Shown here: positions 1-9,957 of the stretch, one piece after another | Position numbering within the stretch: the stretch's first letter is position 1 | Layout: each line of letters starts with the position of its first letter | DNA from: Polytrichum commune | Lineage: Eukaryota > Streptophyta > Polytrichopsida > Polytrichales > Polytrichaceae | Assembly (NCBI GenBank): GCA_950295325.1 | Contig: OX485809.1 | Location: forward strand, 40,703,081 to 40,767,080 | DNA length: 64,000 bases | Direction of reading: 5' to 3' | Position numbers and translations under genes: made by a program | The notes under the pieces: model-generated | What the model was told of the DNA's origin: nothing | The model's input: only the letters and a program-made list of their open reading frames with translations | Databases searched by the model: none

Positions 1-4
1 CTTT

Positions 5-310
5 GATTGCTTCAATCACAACTAGCACACTTATTAATATAGGAAGCCATGATTACCATAGACTGATCAAGCCGCATTGAATTATTCCTAGACCACTGCG
101 TCCATCACAACTAGCGCACTTCCAAAGAGAAGCCATGATTACCATAGATAGATTAAACTGCGTTGAAGCATTCTCAGATCATTGCTTCGGTTACAGCTAG
201 TACACATTCAATCAGAAGTCATTACCATAGACCGATCAAACTACATTGAAGCTTCTTAGATCATTGCTTGGTTCACAACTAGCTAACAAACTTTCAATTA
301 GGAGCCGTTT
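5..310. repeat. Degenerate tandem repeat, about 86-bp unit, ~3.5 copies
   Basis: The phrase ATTACCATAGA followed by a GATCAA- and CATTGA-like stretch recurs near positions 50, 136 and 222. Each copy is followed by an ACAACTAG-type phrase. Spacing is about 86 bp and copies have diverged. The left border is cut by the window edge. No coding potential was seen. Confidence 0.75.
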
Positions 311-739
311 GTTTTCAACGATCACTCTGGCTCCTGGCCCACTGACTTTGTAGGTTTTTAATATTCACACTAAACCATAAAACTATCATCTCAAGCACTC
401 AAATGTGCTACATTAAATACTCATGCACTTTCAAAAGTTCCGTAGTTGACAAATAATGTCATGTTGCCGATTAGTGCACATGACACTACTAGGCCTTGTG
501 CATCTAGTTTAGAGTGTTTGGTAATGGTGTACATGACATCAAATACCGATATGTAAGCAGGCCCTAATTCTAGTTATAGTTCCTTGCAACCCATACACAA
601 TAAGTTAGCTTTTGATTTAGTAGTGACCAAGGTATCCAATAGATTCAAACGTGAAACTGAGCCAAATAATCAAAATTTACCGCATCTATCTATTCAAACA
701 ATAGTTGGCACCCACAGAAGTACACTGTTTTGGGTATAT

Positions 740-914
740 AGTGTCACTTACTCTTCGGGTAACAAATTTGCTAGAACTTTTTGTGAGTTACCAACGAATG
801 TGGTTAATCTTCTATAAAGTCCCAACAACCTATTTTGCCTTGTTGGCACAAAATAATAAATATAGAAAAAACAATTATAGCAATTATGTGTACTTCTAAA
901 TAGTAAGTGACACT
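740..914. repeat. Short inverted repeat, MITE-like remnant
   Basis: AGTGTCACTTACT (740-752) and its exact reverse complement AGTAAGTGACACT (902-914) bracket about 150 bp of AT-rich DNA. The same GTGTCACTTAC phrase recurs near 13955, and weaker forms occur near 32060 and 32150. This suggests termini of a dispersed family. Element borders are not certain. Confidence 0.4.
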
Positions 915-2856
915 AAATGCCACAATGTTGTAGTCTGATTAACATATGCATCAGGGGAATATAACTGGAGCCAATGCTGAGGGGTAAGGCTATAATGCAC
1001 AGGCATGCATAAAACACAAGTTCGAAGTGACAACTAATAAATTGTCTTGCACTTAACTGGTTCAGGAGTTATTTTGTATACACATCAAAAAGCATCTACT
1101 CAAATCAAACCTGTAAACACTGTTTCAGTGATTCAAAGTGTGCTGCCAAGACCCACTCATGCACTTCTGGTGTCAAGAGAGATTCAGAGTACAACATCAC
1201 CTGCAAGTGGGGCATGCAGCACAAGGGAGATATTCTCCAGAGGGGAATCCACTCATATTGGAATGTAGGTTGAGATGCCAGCTCTTTCCATGCCAAGTAC
1301 ATTCATTGAATGGTGAGGAATTTTACAAGGTTTGATTAGACAGCATCATTTGCCTCCAGTGTTGTCAAATGACCCGTAAAGGCATGTTTATCTGCAATTC
1401 AAAAGCTTGTTCCTAAAGCTCCTAAAGACGGTAACATTGGCCCTAGCAGCCAGTAATTTTAAAGAATCATAAAACTCTAGAACATAGAGCAAATCTCTAC
1501 AACTGCATGTAGACGAGGAATAACTTGACAACAGATACTACATATATGGTATTTTACAATAGACCATCAAATATGCCCTCACATTTATTCAGACAAAATA
1601 ATTCATATCCACATCAATGGACATAAATTGCATCAAATTCACACACATGCTCAAGATTGTATGTAACCAAAGTCTGCAAACACTTTCAAATCACCCTTTT
1701 GTGAAAAAGACTGGGTTTCATCATTTTCAGTTTTGAATAGGACACCACCAATCAGAGCACATGACTGCACTGTCATGCAATCAAAGCTTAAATTGATCTA
1801 TCTGCAGCTGACAGAATGACAACCAACAGCACAATAGTTGCACCAGGGATATTGTTAAAATTAACAACACAAACAAAATGGATTTTGAGAAGTAAAATTA
1901 TGAAAAGCTCCCATCTCTGCGTAGAAGCAGCTAAATCTATACAAAGGATCTCAAAGCAATAGAACAGAACAAGACTTGGTGATGCTCTCAAACTTTCAAG
2001 AACAGACTTGACTTTAATGGTGGCCCCTTATTAGTAACAAATCCTGCTCAGAATCCTCCCAAAATCTTTACTCCTAGATACAGTGATGCCATGCCATACA
2101 CCACAAGCATTGTAATCAAAAGGCCATGCACAAGTGGACAGGGTATTCAGCAAAGTGCACATGGAGTTCACAAACATTCAGTTTCACCTCATTCCATGAA
2201 GATCTCTAAATTAAACAAAGACTAGTACAAAGTGCATATATTTAATAAGTGCTCGTAGTTGATGGAATATTACGCTTGTCAACAGCACAGTACATTGCAA
2301 TATAAACAGCATGTGCAACCACATCACCTTATGGTGAACGTTGTAGCATATAAGTGCTGAAAGGGCATACCAGTGTGTTGATTTTCCCTTTTGTTGTTGA
2401 ATGTGACATGATTAATTAGCCATGATGTTGGCTACCACTGGGGAGGTAAGTATACAATATATTGGGCATGCCCGCACCAAGTGAAGCAGCCAACCTTACA
2501 AAATGGCCACTTCTTCAAGTACTGATTTGAATAAGACTTTCCAGAGCCTTGTAGGGATATTGCATTAGCAAAATAAACCTGCAGCTTCTCCAAAAATGAT
2601 GCTCTGGACTCCAGTGACGCCACATACATAGTGCTTTGTGGTGGCCCTAAGTAGAGCCAACAAGAATAGGGATCAGAGACTTTGAAACTAGGGGAAACCA
2701 TTTCACAAGTGTCAAGGCTGATGACACGAGAGCTCACTAAATTAAAGGCAAATATTGTCTTCTAAACTGCTAGGATCTGTAATGGCATTTTGGATCCAGG
2801 AGATGTACCTCTTCTAGATTTGGTGGTTCTTGTTCAGAGTGACATTCCTATCACGG
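915..2856. other. Gene-free stretch, 3' flank of the MYND gene
   Basis: I see no supported gene. The part next to 2857 is probably 3' untranslated region of the minus-strand MYND gene. The open frame at 2432-2737 (minus) has no recognisable content and is more likely UTR. Confidence 0.4.
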
Positions 2857-3711
2857 TCATCGCACGGAACTCTTGCCAGAGATTTTCTTCAAATTTTTCT
2901 TCTTGATTATCTGCTGCTTGTGGCTTATCTCAATCTGCGGCTCTGGTTCCACCTTGGGTTTAGGGTCCTCTTCCTCAGGTTCAATAATTCCCTCTCTCTC
3001 AAGCTTGAAGGGCCGTAGCATTTGCCTGGCCTCCTGAAGCATGTAGAAAACCTGGGGAATGGGAATATTGTCCGGGTTACCTCGTCTAATGATCTGCTCA
3101 CACACATGAATAACCTTCCGGAGTGTAACCTCTTTATTCTCCTCTGGCATGTCCTTGTGCACGGACCGGAAGATTTCAAGCAGCTCAAGCATTTCTAACC
3201 CTAGAGGCTTCTCCGACGTTTGCACAGGGGACAGACCTACCAATGTCGGTTGTTTCTCAGATCCAGGAGCCTTACAGCTCTCCTTGTGGCCATTCAGCCA
3301 GTCTGCTCTTTGATGCTCTTTGGAACAGTAGTAAGCCCCCTTGCACCTTGTGCAGACCATCAATTTTCCACCCGCATTGCAATGTCGACATGACTTCAGG
3401 CTAAGAGATGAAAGCTCGGTCACGGCAGAATCTTGTGTAGCAGCCGTGGCCCGTTCCGAGCTCTCACTGCTCCCTCCCATTTGCTTGCGAGAGGCTGAAG
3501 CTTGGAGGTTGGCTATGAGCTGCTCTCGACGGTGATGCAAAGCACCTTTTATGCCAGCAAATCCACCATGTTTCCTACACCCCTCATGCTTGCAATCCCC
3601 CTCCAATTCCTCGGAGTCATCATCTGATGTGCAGCTTTTCACGTCTTTCATTGCTCCCTGCGCCTGCCGCAGGCTCCTAAACTCCTTATGCCTGACCCAC
3701 TTCTGTTTCAA
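2857..3711 (-). CDS. MYND-type zinc-finger protein (3' exon, start unresolved)
   Basis: The open frame covers 284 codons and ends with TGA at 2857-2859. Counted from the 5' end of the frame, residues 108-146 form a MYND finger: C108-x2-C111-x8-C120-x2-C123-x5-C129-x3-H133-x8-H142-x3-C146, including YYCSKEHQRADW. The sixth ligand is His where Cys is usual. A second Cys/His patch (CKHEGCRKHGG, about 40-50) precedes it, and the C-terminus (about 235-284) is Glu/Lys-rich. MYND fingers bind zinc and mediate protein-protein contacts; the target of this one is unknown. The frame opens with TTG directly after CCATAG, which looks like a splice acceptor, so an upstream exon may exist (an open stretch lies at about 4480-4675 minus). 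Alternatively translation starts at the in-frame ATG at 3649-3651, giving 264 aa. Family call is solid; N-terminus is not. Confidence 0.85.
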   Translation of the reverse strand: MKQKWVRHKEFRSLRQAQGAMKDVKSCTSDDDSEELEGDCKHEGCRKHGGFAGIKGALHHRREQLIANLQASASRKQMGGSSESSERATAATQDSAVTELSSLSLKSCRHCNAGGKLMVCTRCKGAYYCSKEHQRADWLNGHKESCKAPGSEKQPTLVGLSPVQTSEKPLGLEMLELLEIFRSVHKDMPEENKEVTLRKVIHVCEQIIRRGNPDNIPIPQVFYMLQEARQMLRPFKLEREGIIEPEEEDPKPKVEPEPQIEISHKQQIIKKKNLKKISGKSSVR

Positions 3712-4187
3712 CTATGGACATCACCCACGTTCCTAAACAATGGCAGCAATAATTCAGTGTCAATCAGAAATCCCTCCAGATCGCTTGGCTTCCACCTTAT
3801 AACCCTGACCACTTGAACAAATTGTAGCTATGTGTATCAATTCCGCTCATGCACAAGACCACCAACTCTAGTTTCCAAAAAGCATCATTTTCCACTCGCC
3901 GCAGGTATTACCCCTCGACTTTCATGCACAATATTATCATCACCTCCAAACAACACTTGTAGTATATCCTCAAGGCGCTTTGACACGCAACCACCGCGGT
4001 GGTCGAGTTCTAGTTCACTTTCTAAGGCTCTAATTTTTTTGTAGTTACTAAGAGACACCGGGAGAGAACTTCAAGGCCAAAGCATGGGAGAGGATGTGTA
4101 GGATAGAATCAACAAATTGTTAGCCTCCATTCCAGGCATTGCATACCACGGATTGCACCTAATACCCTATTACATTTGAATTTGTAT

Positions 4188-4430
4188 CGTAGTTGGACAA
4201 GTAAGACAAATTGTGGTTGTGCGTGTCATCAATACACCTTGTCCCTCCCTATCCCGAAAAACAGAGCCAAAGAAACTAAACTACAACCATTTTCGCAACT
4301 ACTCCCAACTACACACTGTTTCGTAGTTCGGCATATAAGAGTAGCTATTGTTGTGGTTGTGATTGTCACTAATGCACCTTGTCCTTCCTTAACCCTCAAA
4401 AATAGAGCCAAAGAGAGCAACCCACAATTA
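4188..4430. repeat. Two-copy tandem duplication, 134-bp period
   Basis: A segment beginning CGTAGTT at 4188 recurs at 4322. Both copies carry TTGTGGTTGTG-like, CACCTTGTCC and AGAGCCAAAGA phrases. It lies in the 5' region (leader or intron) of the MYND gene. The copies are about 75-80% alike by eye. Confidence 0.65.
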
Positions 4431-4849
4431 TCAATCAACCACCGAATCGGTGGTTGTGTGTAAACGAACCTTCCAGACACCAATAACCTCGAAAACCCTA
4501 ACACCAATTCGCAGAATACACAGATACCTAACCTAATCCAATTGTCGGAACTAACACAAACATTTTTCAAAAGGAGAAGGTTTTTCAAAAGAACATACTC
4601 AGCAACGTCATGCACCAAGAACACCATCTCATGGCATGAGTTTGCCTCGCCCCATCGCTTCCTTCTAGGAAACAAGTGTGCCATCAATACGGCAGTGCCA
4701 GTCCGAAAAGATCCTCCAACACATGGAATGAGTTCCAGCAAATGACCAAGCGATCATCTAGAAGCCAGTAAGATGGCAGAAGACAGCCGAATTACGTCTA
4801 AATTGCGTGCGGAAATCGATCAAGAATCAATGAACGGGCTTCAAGCGAT

Positions 4850-4900
4850 AAACCCTAAACCCTAAATTTGGGCCGGGCCGGGCCCGGGCAGGGCTGGGGC
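4850..4900 (-). promoter_or_regulatory. Double telo-box plus GGGCC-rich block, likely MYND gene promoter
   Basis: AAACCCTAAACCCTAAA (4850-4866) is a double telo-box. It is followed at once by TTGGGCCGGGCCGGGCCCGG-type sequence, which contains TGGGCC (site II, a TCP-binding motif). This pairing is known from plant promoters of growth-related and housekeeping genes. The only neighbouring gene reading away from it is the minus-strand MYND gene, so the transcription start is inferred to lie just below 4850. Confidence 0.55.
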
Positions 4901-5554
4901 TCGGGAAACAAGATGCATGTACACCTCTGTGGTCATTTTAGACACACCATAAGGTAGACAACCTTTATTCGGTTACTTTTCTTATTAGGACACCTTTATT
5001 TTCAAGAGTGGTATTTGGTTTGGTCTGGATCCAAGAACATATACCAAAAAGACTTGTGTTTAAAAAAACTTGCATTTTGTGCTCAAAATATGACAACTAA
5101 TCTAAGCTCAGTACTCAACATAATTGAGGGAGAAAGGGAATCTATATGAACATTTAATGAACACAAAAATCTTCATTTTGGTAAAAATCAATGAATAAGA
5201 TGTTTATCTCAGCTCTGAAGATTTTGAGGAAAGTGGCTACATCCTTGGTTTGGGTTTGCTAACCATCTTTTATTGATTGTGTGTTTCATAGCCTAGGATA
5301 AGTGGACCAATCGGAAAAAAGTAACCATTTAACACCCATCTCCCTTACATCTTGTATGTTTTGTACATACATGATCCTAGCCCAAAATCTAGAGTGCCTA
5401 AGTGTTTTGAGGCCCACATTGGTCATTGGTTAAGAGTGCATTGAACACGATATTCAATATTTTGAGAGAGTGGGATCCTCTCAAAATAATATTGGCCATT
5501 TGGACACCTAAAAGTCATGTTAGGTTGATAAATACTAGGTTATACTTCAGACGT
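4901..5554. other. Gene-free AT-rich spacer
   Basis: No gene, RNA or clear repeat was recognised between the MYND promoter and the foldback element. Confidence 0.5.
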
Positions 5555-5795
5555 GTAGTTTCCATTAAAATGAGAGTATGTTAAGCTGTGAAATCAACTC
5601 ATTTAGGTTGAGTCGACCTAAATGAGGACAATTATGTTAGTCAATTTAGGTTGAGTCGACCTAAATGAGGACAATATGTTAGTCAATTTAGGTTGAGTCG
5701 ACCTAAATGAGGACAACATGTTGTCAATTTAGGTTGAGTCGACCTAAATGAGTCGATTTCCCAGCTTAACATACTCTCATTTTAATGGAAACTAC
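5555..5795. mobile_element. Foldback MITE with ~54-bp inverted termini and four palindromic subrepeats
   Basis: The left end (5555-5608, starting GTAGTTTCCATTAAAATGAG) and right end (5742-5795) are inverted copies with about two mismatches in 54 bp. Inside are four copies of a 23-bp hairpin, ATTTAGGT-TGAGTCG-ACCTAAAT, at 5601, 5644, 5686 and 5727 (spacing 43, 42 and 41 bp). The first and last hairpins merge into the terminal repeats. There is no coding capacity, so it is a non-autonomous element. A target-site duplication was not resolved. Confidence 0.85.
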
Positions 5796-6543
5796 GGCGG
5801 AAAATCAAATGTTATTTTTTTACTTGTACTCTACAACTTTCCAGTGGTTTTCATTTCATTCTTGGATTAATAATTTGCTTTATGTACTCTCAATTCACTA
5901 GAAAACTCTCATTTTAATGAATATTGTGTTATTGGATCCTATGTGGTAGCTTGACAAATGAATTTTTCCTTCACACGGATGTCCAAAACTGAATGCAACC
6001 TACTACGTGGTTTCTTAACTTCCGAGTATATTATTGTGTGAATATTTGTTGTTCCAAGCAATTTGGCCAAGGTTATGTGGCACCCATATAAGTTGAGGGT
6101 GAACATGTGGGGACCCGCATGTGAGTTAGTTTTAAATTTTTCATCTCAAAGCTCACCAAGGTTAGGAAGAATGGGTTGCCGTTTACATCGTTTACAGAAA
6201 CTTGGATGTTACTTTTCTTTCGTTTTATTTGTGCATCAGAGATCCTACATTAGTTCAACAATATACATTTGTCCATCAACCACAAACCTCATAAGAGGCA
6301 TACCGAATAGTTCATGTTTTCTTCAACAACAATAAACAATCATCGATATGGGGGTATTAAAGGTAGGGTTCAAGACTGTGATATACCTGAAATAAATGAT
6401 TTAATGTTGGATCATGCAAGAAAGAAAGACAATACATACTTTGTTATATTTAGCATGTGAGCAGATGGTGTTTGGAGTCAGACAACCTAAGAGAGAATGG
6501 TGCACAAGGGCTAGACAATCCATGAAGGAATCGTGCAAGGGAG
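5796..6543. other. Gene-free spacer between two transposon relics
   Basis: A 90-codon open frame at 6063-6335 (plus) has no recognisable domain and is not called a gene. Confidence 0.45.
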
Positions 6544-7472
6544 TTAACCCCTAAAGGACCGTAAGGCCCCCAGGGGGCTTTTGATTGTAGAAAAGTGCAA
6601 ATTGGATGAGATTGCTCCAAAGAAGCCCAAATTTGCGGGGAGAGGACCCTAGCTGTTTTTGCGAGATGGATCCAATGGTCTTTTCCGATCAGAAAATGAT
6701 GAAGGATTGGATTTTTGGCGAATTCTTTGAGTTTTCAGTTTTTGGGCCCAATCTCATTGCTTGGAGACTTTAGAGTCCCATATCTTTTTTTCCACAGCTC
6801 AGAATTTGACGAAAAAAATTCCACATGAGGGTCATAATTTTCTTTACATGTGGTAAAAAATTTAGATGTTTTGGAGCACTTATAAGGACCGTAAGGCCCC
6901 CAGGGGGCTTTTGATTGTAGAAAAGTGCAAATTGGATGAGATTGTTCCAAAGAAGCCCAAATTTGCGGGGAGAGGACCCTAACTATTTTTTTGAGATGGA
7001 TCCAATGGTCTTTTCTGATCAGAAAATGATGAAGGATTGGATTTTTGGCGAATTCTTTGAGTTTTCAGTTTTTGAGCCCAATCTCATTGCTTGGAAACTT
7101 TAGAGTCCCATATCTTTTTTTCCACAGCTCAGAATTTGACGAAAAAAATTCCACATGAGGGTAATAATGTTCTTTACATGTGGTAAAAATTTCAGATGTT
7201 TTGGAGCACTTCTAAGCAATCTGATTCCAGCATAAGTACGAAGTACCCCCTGCCCGAACAATTTCCATCAATCTTCTCAACGGTGGCAATTTCTCAGAAA
7301 TTGTGCGATCTTGTCGATCTTTTTTTCATAAACAAGCTATGTAAGTCTTCTTTAGTTTCAACGGTGCCGATCGTGAAAATTACCCCACACTAATAAGAAA
7401 TTGAGCTTGCTACAAGAGCTAATCAAGAAAACATGACCTAAGCTAAAACACCCCCAGTCCTTTAGGGGTTAA
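6544..7472. mobile_element. Non-autonomous TIR element with an internal 330-bp tandem duplication
   Basis: TTAACCCCTAAAGGAC (6544-6559) and its perfect reverse complement GTCCTTTAGGGGTTAA (7457-7472) bound the element. The outermost TTAA at each end may be a target-site duplication, making the true terminal repeat CCCCTAAAGGAC. Inside, a unit starting GGACCGTAAGGCCCCC at 6556 is repeated at 6886 with few differences (period 330 bp). About 240 bp of unrelated sequence then runs to the right end. There is no transposase. Confidence 0.75.
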
Positions 7473-7489
7473 ATAGCTCCCGATCGAAG

Positions 7490-7830
7490 ATCTTTGCGTC
7501 GGAGTTAGACAATTCCAACTGAGAGTTAGACACCTCCCTTTGGAAGATCTTTGTGTTGAAGTTAGACAACTCTGACTAGAAGATATGATTCAAAGTTAGA
7601 CAACTCCCATCAAATGAATGTTATTCTTTGGAGCTAGACAATTCTCGAATGAATAAATCTAGTTGAAATTAGATAGTTCCAACTAGAAGAATGGATGATT
7701 GGATCGAGTTGGATTTAGACAGTTCCAATTGGAAGAAGGCTTGATAAATGCATCAAGTTGGAATTAGACCGTCCCAATTGGAAGGTTGGATGATGCATCA
7801 AGTTGGAAGTAGAGAGTACCAACTAGAGAA
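7490..7830. repeat. Degenerate short tandem repeat, TTAGACA(A/G)TTCCAA core
   Basis: Variants of GTTAGACAATTCCAACT recur about eight times at irregular 35-60-bp spacing. Each core is partly palindromic, with TTGGAA and TTCCAA arms. No coding content. Confidence 0.65.
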
Positions 7831-8419
7831 TTTTGATTGAGCCAAAGATAAGAAATGATCGTATGGGGAAATGATCAATGTATATAGATAAATTAGATAC
7901 CTTGAGAATTCTAAAGTATCTCTTAGATACTATGAATAAAGATGGATAAGACTAGGAGTGCCTTTGGGTATAAGAGAGAGCTCAAGGAAGGAGAGAGGAT
8001 CATCTTTTGTCTCTCCTATGGTCGGCTAGTTTGAGCTCATAGCAATCACAATATTCTAATTAAGTTGTAATATGAAGTTTGAAAGTTCTCAATATTGGTG
8101 TCTCATGTGCATTCATGGTTGTATTATTTTTATGTAAAAGAGGAATGTGACAAAGACTAAAGAAATATTAAATTGAGAGATCCTATTGCTCAAGAGAAAA
8201 ATTTGGGACCTAAGGAGTTTACACTAAGGTCCATGTCCAAGGTATGGGAAAATGAAGTGATGCTAATGAGGCATCACAAGCCTACCATATCTCAACTCAA
8301 GGAAAATAGTCCTCCTAGTCTGAAATACCAATCTTGAACCTAAAAGTAAGGTCCATTGAGTGGTGTTTTGGACTACGAGTTTCTTGAACCCAACCCTCTT
8401 ACAAATCCACCTTACTTGC

Positions 8420-8518
8420 TATGTGGCCCTATTATGGGCACTTCCAACTCCATACACAAATTCGGTCATTGAATTGGATTGAGGATTGTCTCGTATGGTT
8501 AGCAATTGCAAATCCATG
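8420..8518 (-). repeat. Dispersed repeat family A, copy 1
   Basis: On the minus strand it reads from CCATG and TTGCAA through a GAGACAAT phrase to GTGTATGGAGTTGGAAGTG and ends GGGCCACATA. The plus-strand copy at 59805-59900 has the same order of motifs. A shorter copy lies at 9913-9957. Confidence 0.6.
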
Positions 8519-8630
8519 AAGATTATCATTTCAAGTTTCATATTCAAAGTTGAGGTGAAGAAGCTATAAGGTTCACTATGAACTCTTTTTATGATCTTTT
8601 AGAGTCTCTGATGATCACCAACTCTATAAC

Positions 8631-8639
8631 CCCCCCCCC

Positions 8640-8670
<31 letters not shown>

Positions 8671-8671
8671 T
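8631..8671. repeat. Poly-C run followed by (CA)n microsatellite
   Basis: Eleven C residues are followed by about 15 CA units at 8642-8671. Confidence 0.95.
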
Positions 8672-9912
8672 GCTATATGTGGAGGGGATCATAGAGCATG
8701 TGGGTGCCTTACAGAATAAATTTCTTGACCATGTAGCACTTCTCATTTGTTCAATGTTTAGAATATCCAATATGACATCACTCAATATAATTTGAGGATT
8801 GTTAAATTGATCACACACTATTTATAACTAACCACAATCAATATGTAAGGCGTAAATTAGGCTCTGACTTGTCATCCAAGTTGGCCCAATTTTATTAATT
8901 CTAACACAAAGCTAATACCTTGCTCCTCTTCATGTATGATGAAAATCAAATTTTGACAGACCATATGACCGCGCGACGCATCTTTGTGATTGTTTTGACA
9001 AACTACGTGATCGATTTAACAATTCCCTAACATTTGTTCTTTTGAAGTCTTTTATCTAAGGCCCACACAAGAATGTCGTTTTTTTTTTAAAAAAAATTTA
9101 AAAAAATACAATGACTGCTCTAAAATGACTTATGTCAAATTATACACATGTTTATACCTAATATGTGTTTGTGCCTTACAAGTTCTCTTTTTGTGAACTT
9201 TCTAAAGAAACCTACAAATATGTTATTTTATAACATGCCTTGGAAAGCACTTCTGAACCACTCATGTCTTTAGCTTTGCCCTTAAAAGGTCCATGATGTG
9301 ACAATCCTTTTGTGAAATGAGACCCACGTGGATTTCGTGGACCATTAGGGGTTAAGGATTAAGTTATGACTTTTGAAACATCTCCAGAAGAGTTTCAACA
9401 ACTCTAAGGATTCAACCTGCAATGGTACTACAAAAAGTATGAAAATGACCTTTGAGCAACAAACACATGCCTACAATATGTCCTCATACATTTAAGGCAT
9501 GTTTACACCAAAGGCTTTAGGCCATGATATTCCGCTTTTTAGATGAGATCACATAGAAGTCCATGGACTATAGTCCAAACTTTTTTGGAGGGCACAAGCC
9601 CTTTGTGTTAACCCATATTCATGTCATAAGTTTTGTCAAGCCTATCTTCAAGAGCCGTCCCCAAAAAACTCCCTACAGTTCCAACCAACAATATTCATAC
9701 TTGTCATGCAGGATATCATGTAGATGTTCCATGCACTCAAGATGTTATGGGATGTGGTCCAAAACTACCCTTGGGTAAACCTAAAGCGGTGGCCCATGAC
9801 ACTCAACCAATGAGAATTCAAGGATTCTCAAGTGCCATGGCCTAATGGCTTGTGTAAACTTGCCCTTAGTTGGATTGAAACTAAATCAATCCTTGACATC
9901 TATGGAAATCAA

Positions 9913-9957
9913 TGTATGTGGCCCTTGGTATTGTGGGCACTTCCAACTCCACATACA
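9913..9957 (-). repeat. Dispersed repeat family A, copy 2 (short)
   Basis: On the minus strand it runs TGTATGTGGAGTTGGAAGTG to GGGCCACATACA. The two ends TGTATGTGG and CCACATACA are inverted copies of each other. Confidence 0.6.

Noticed and set aside
2432-2737. 101-codon minus-strand open frame downstream of the MYND gene
   Set aside because: No domain, and it lies where the 3' UTR is expected.
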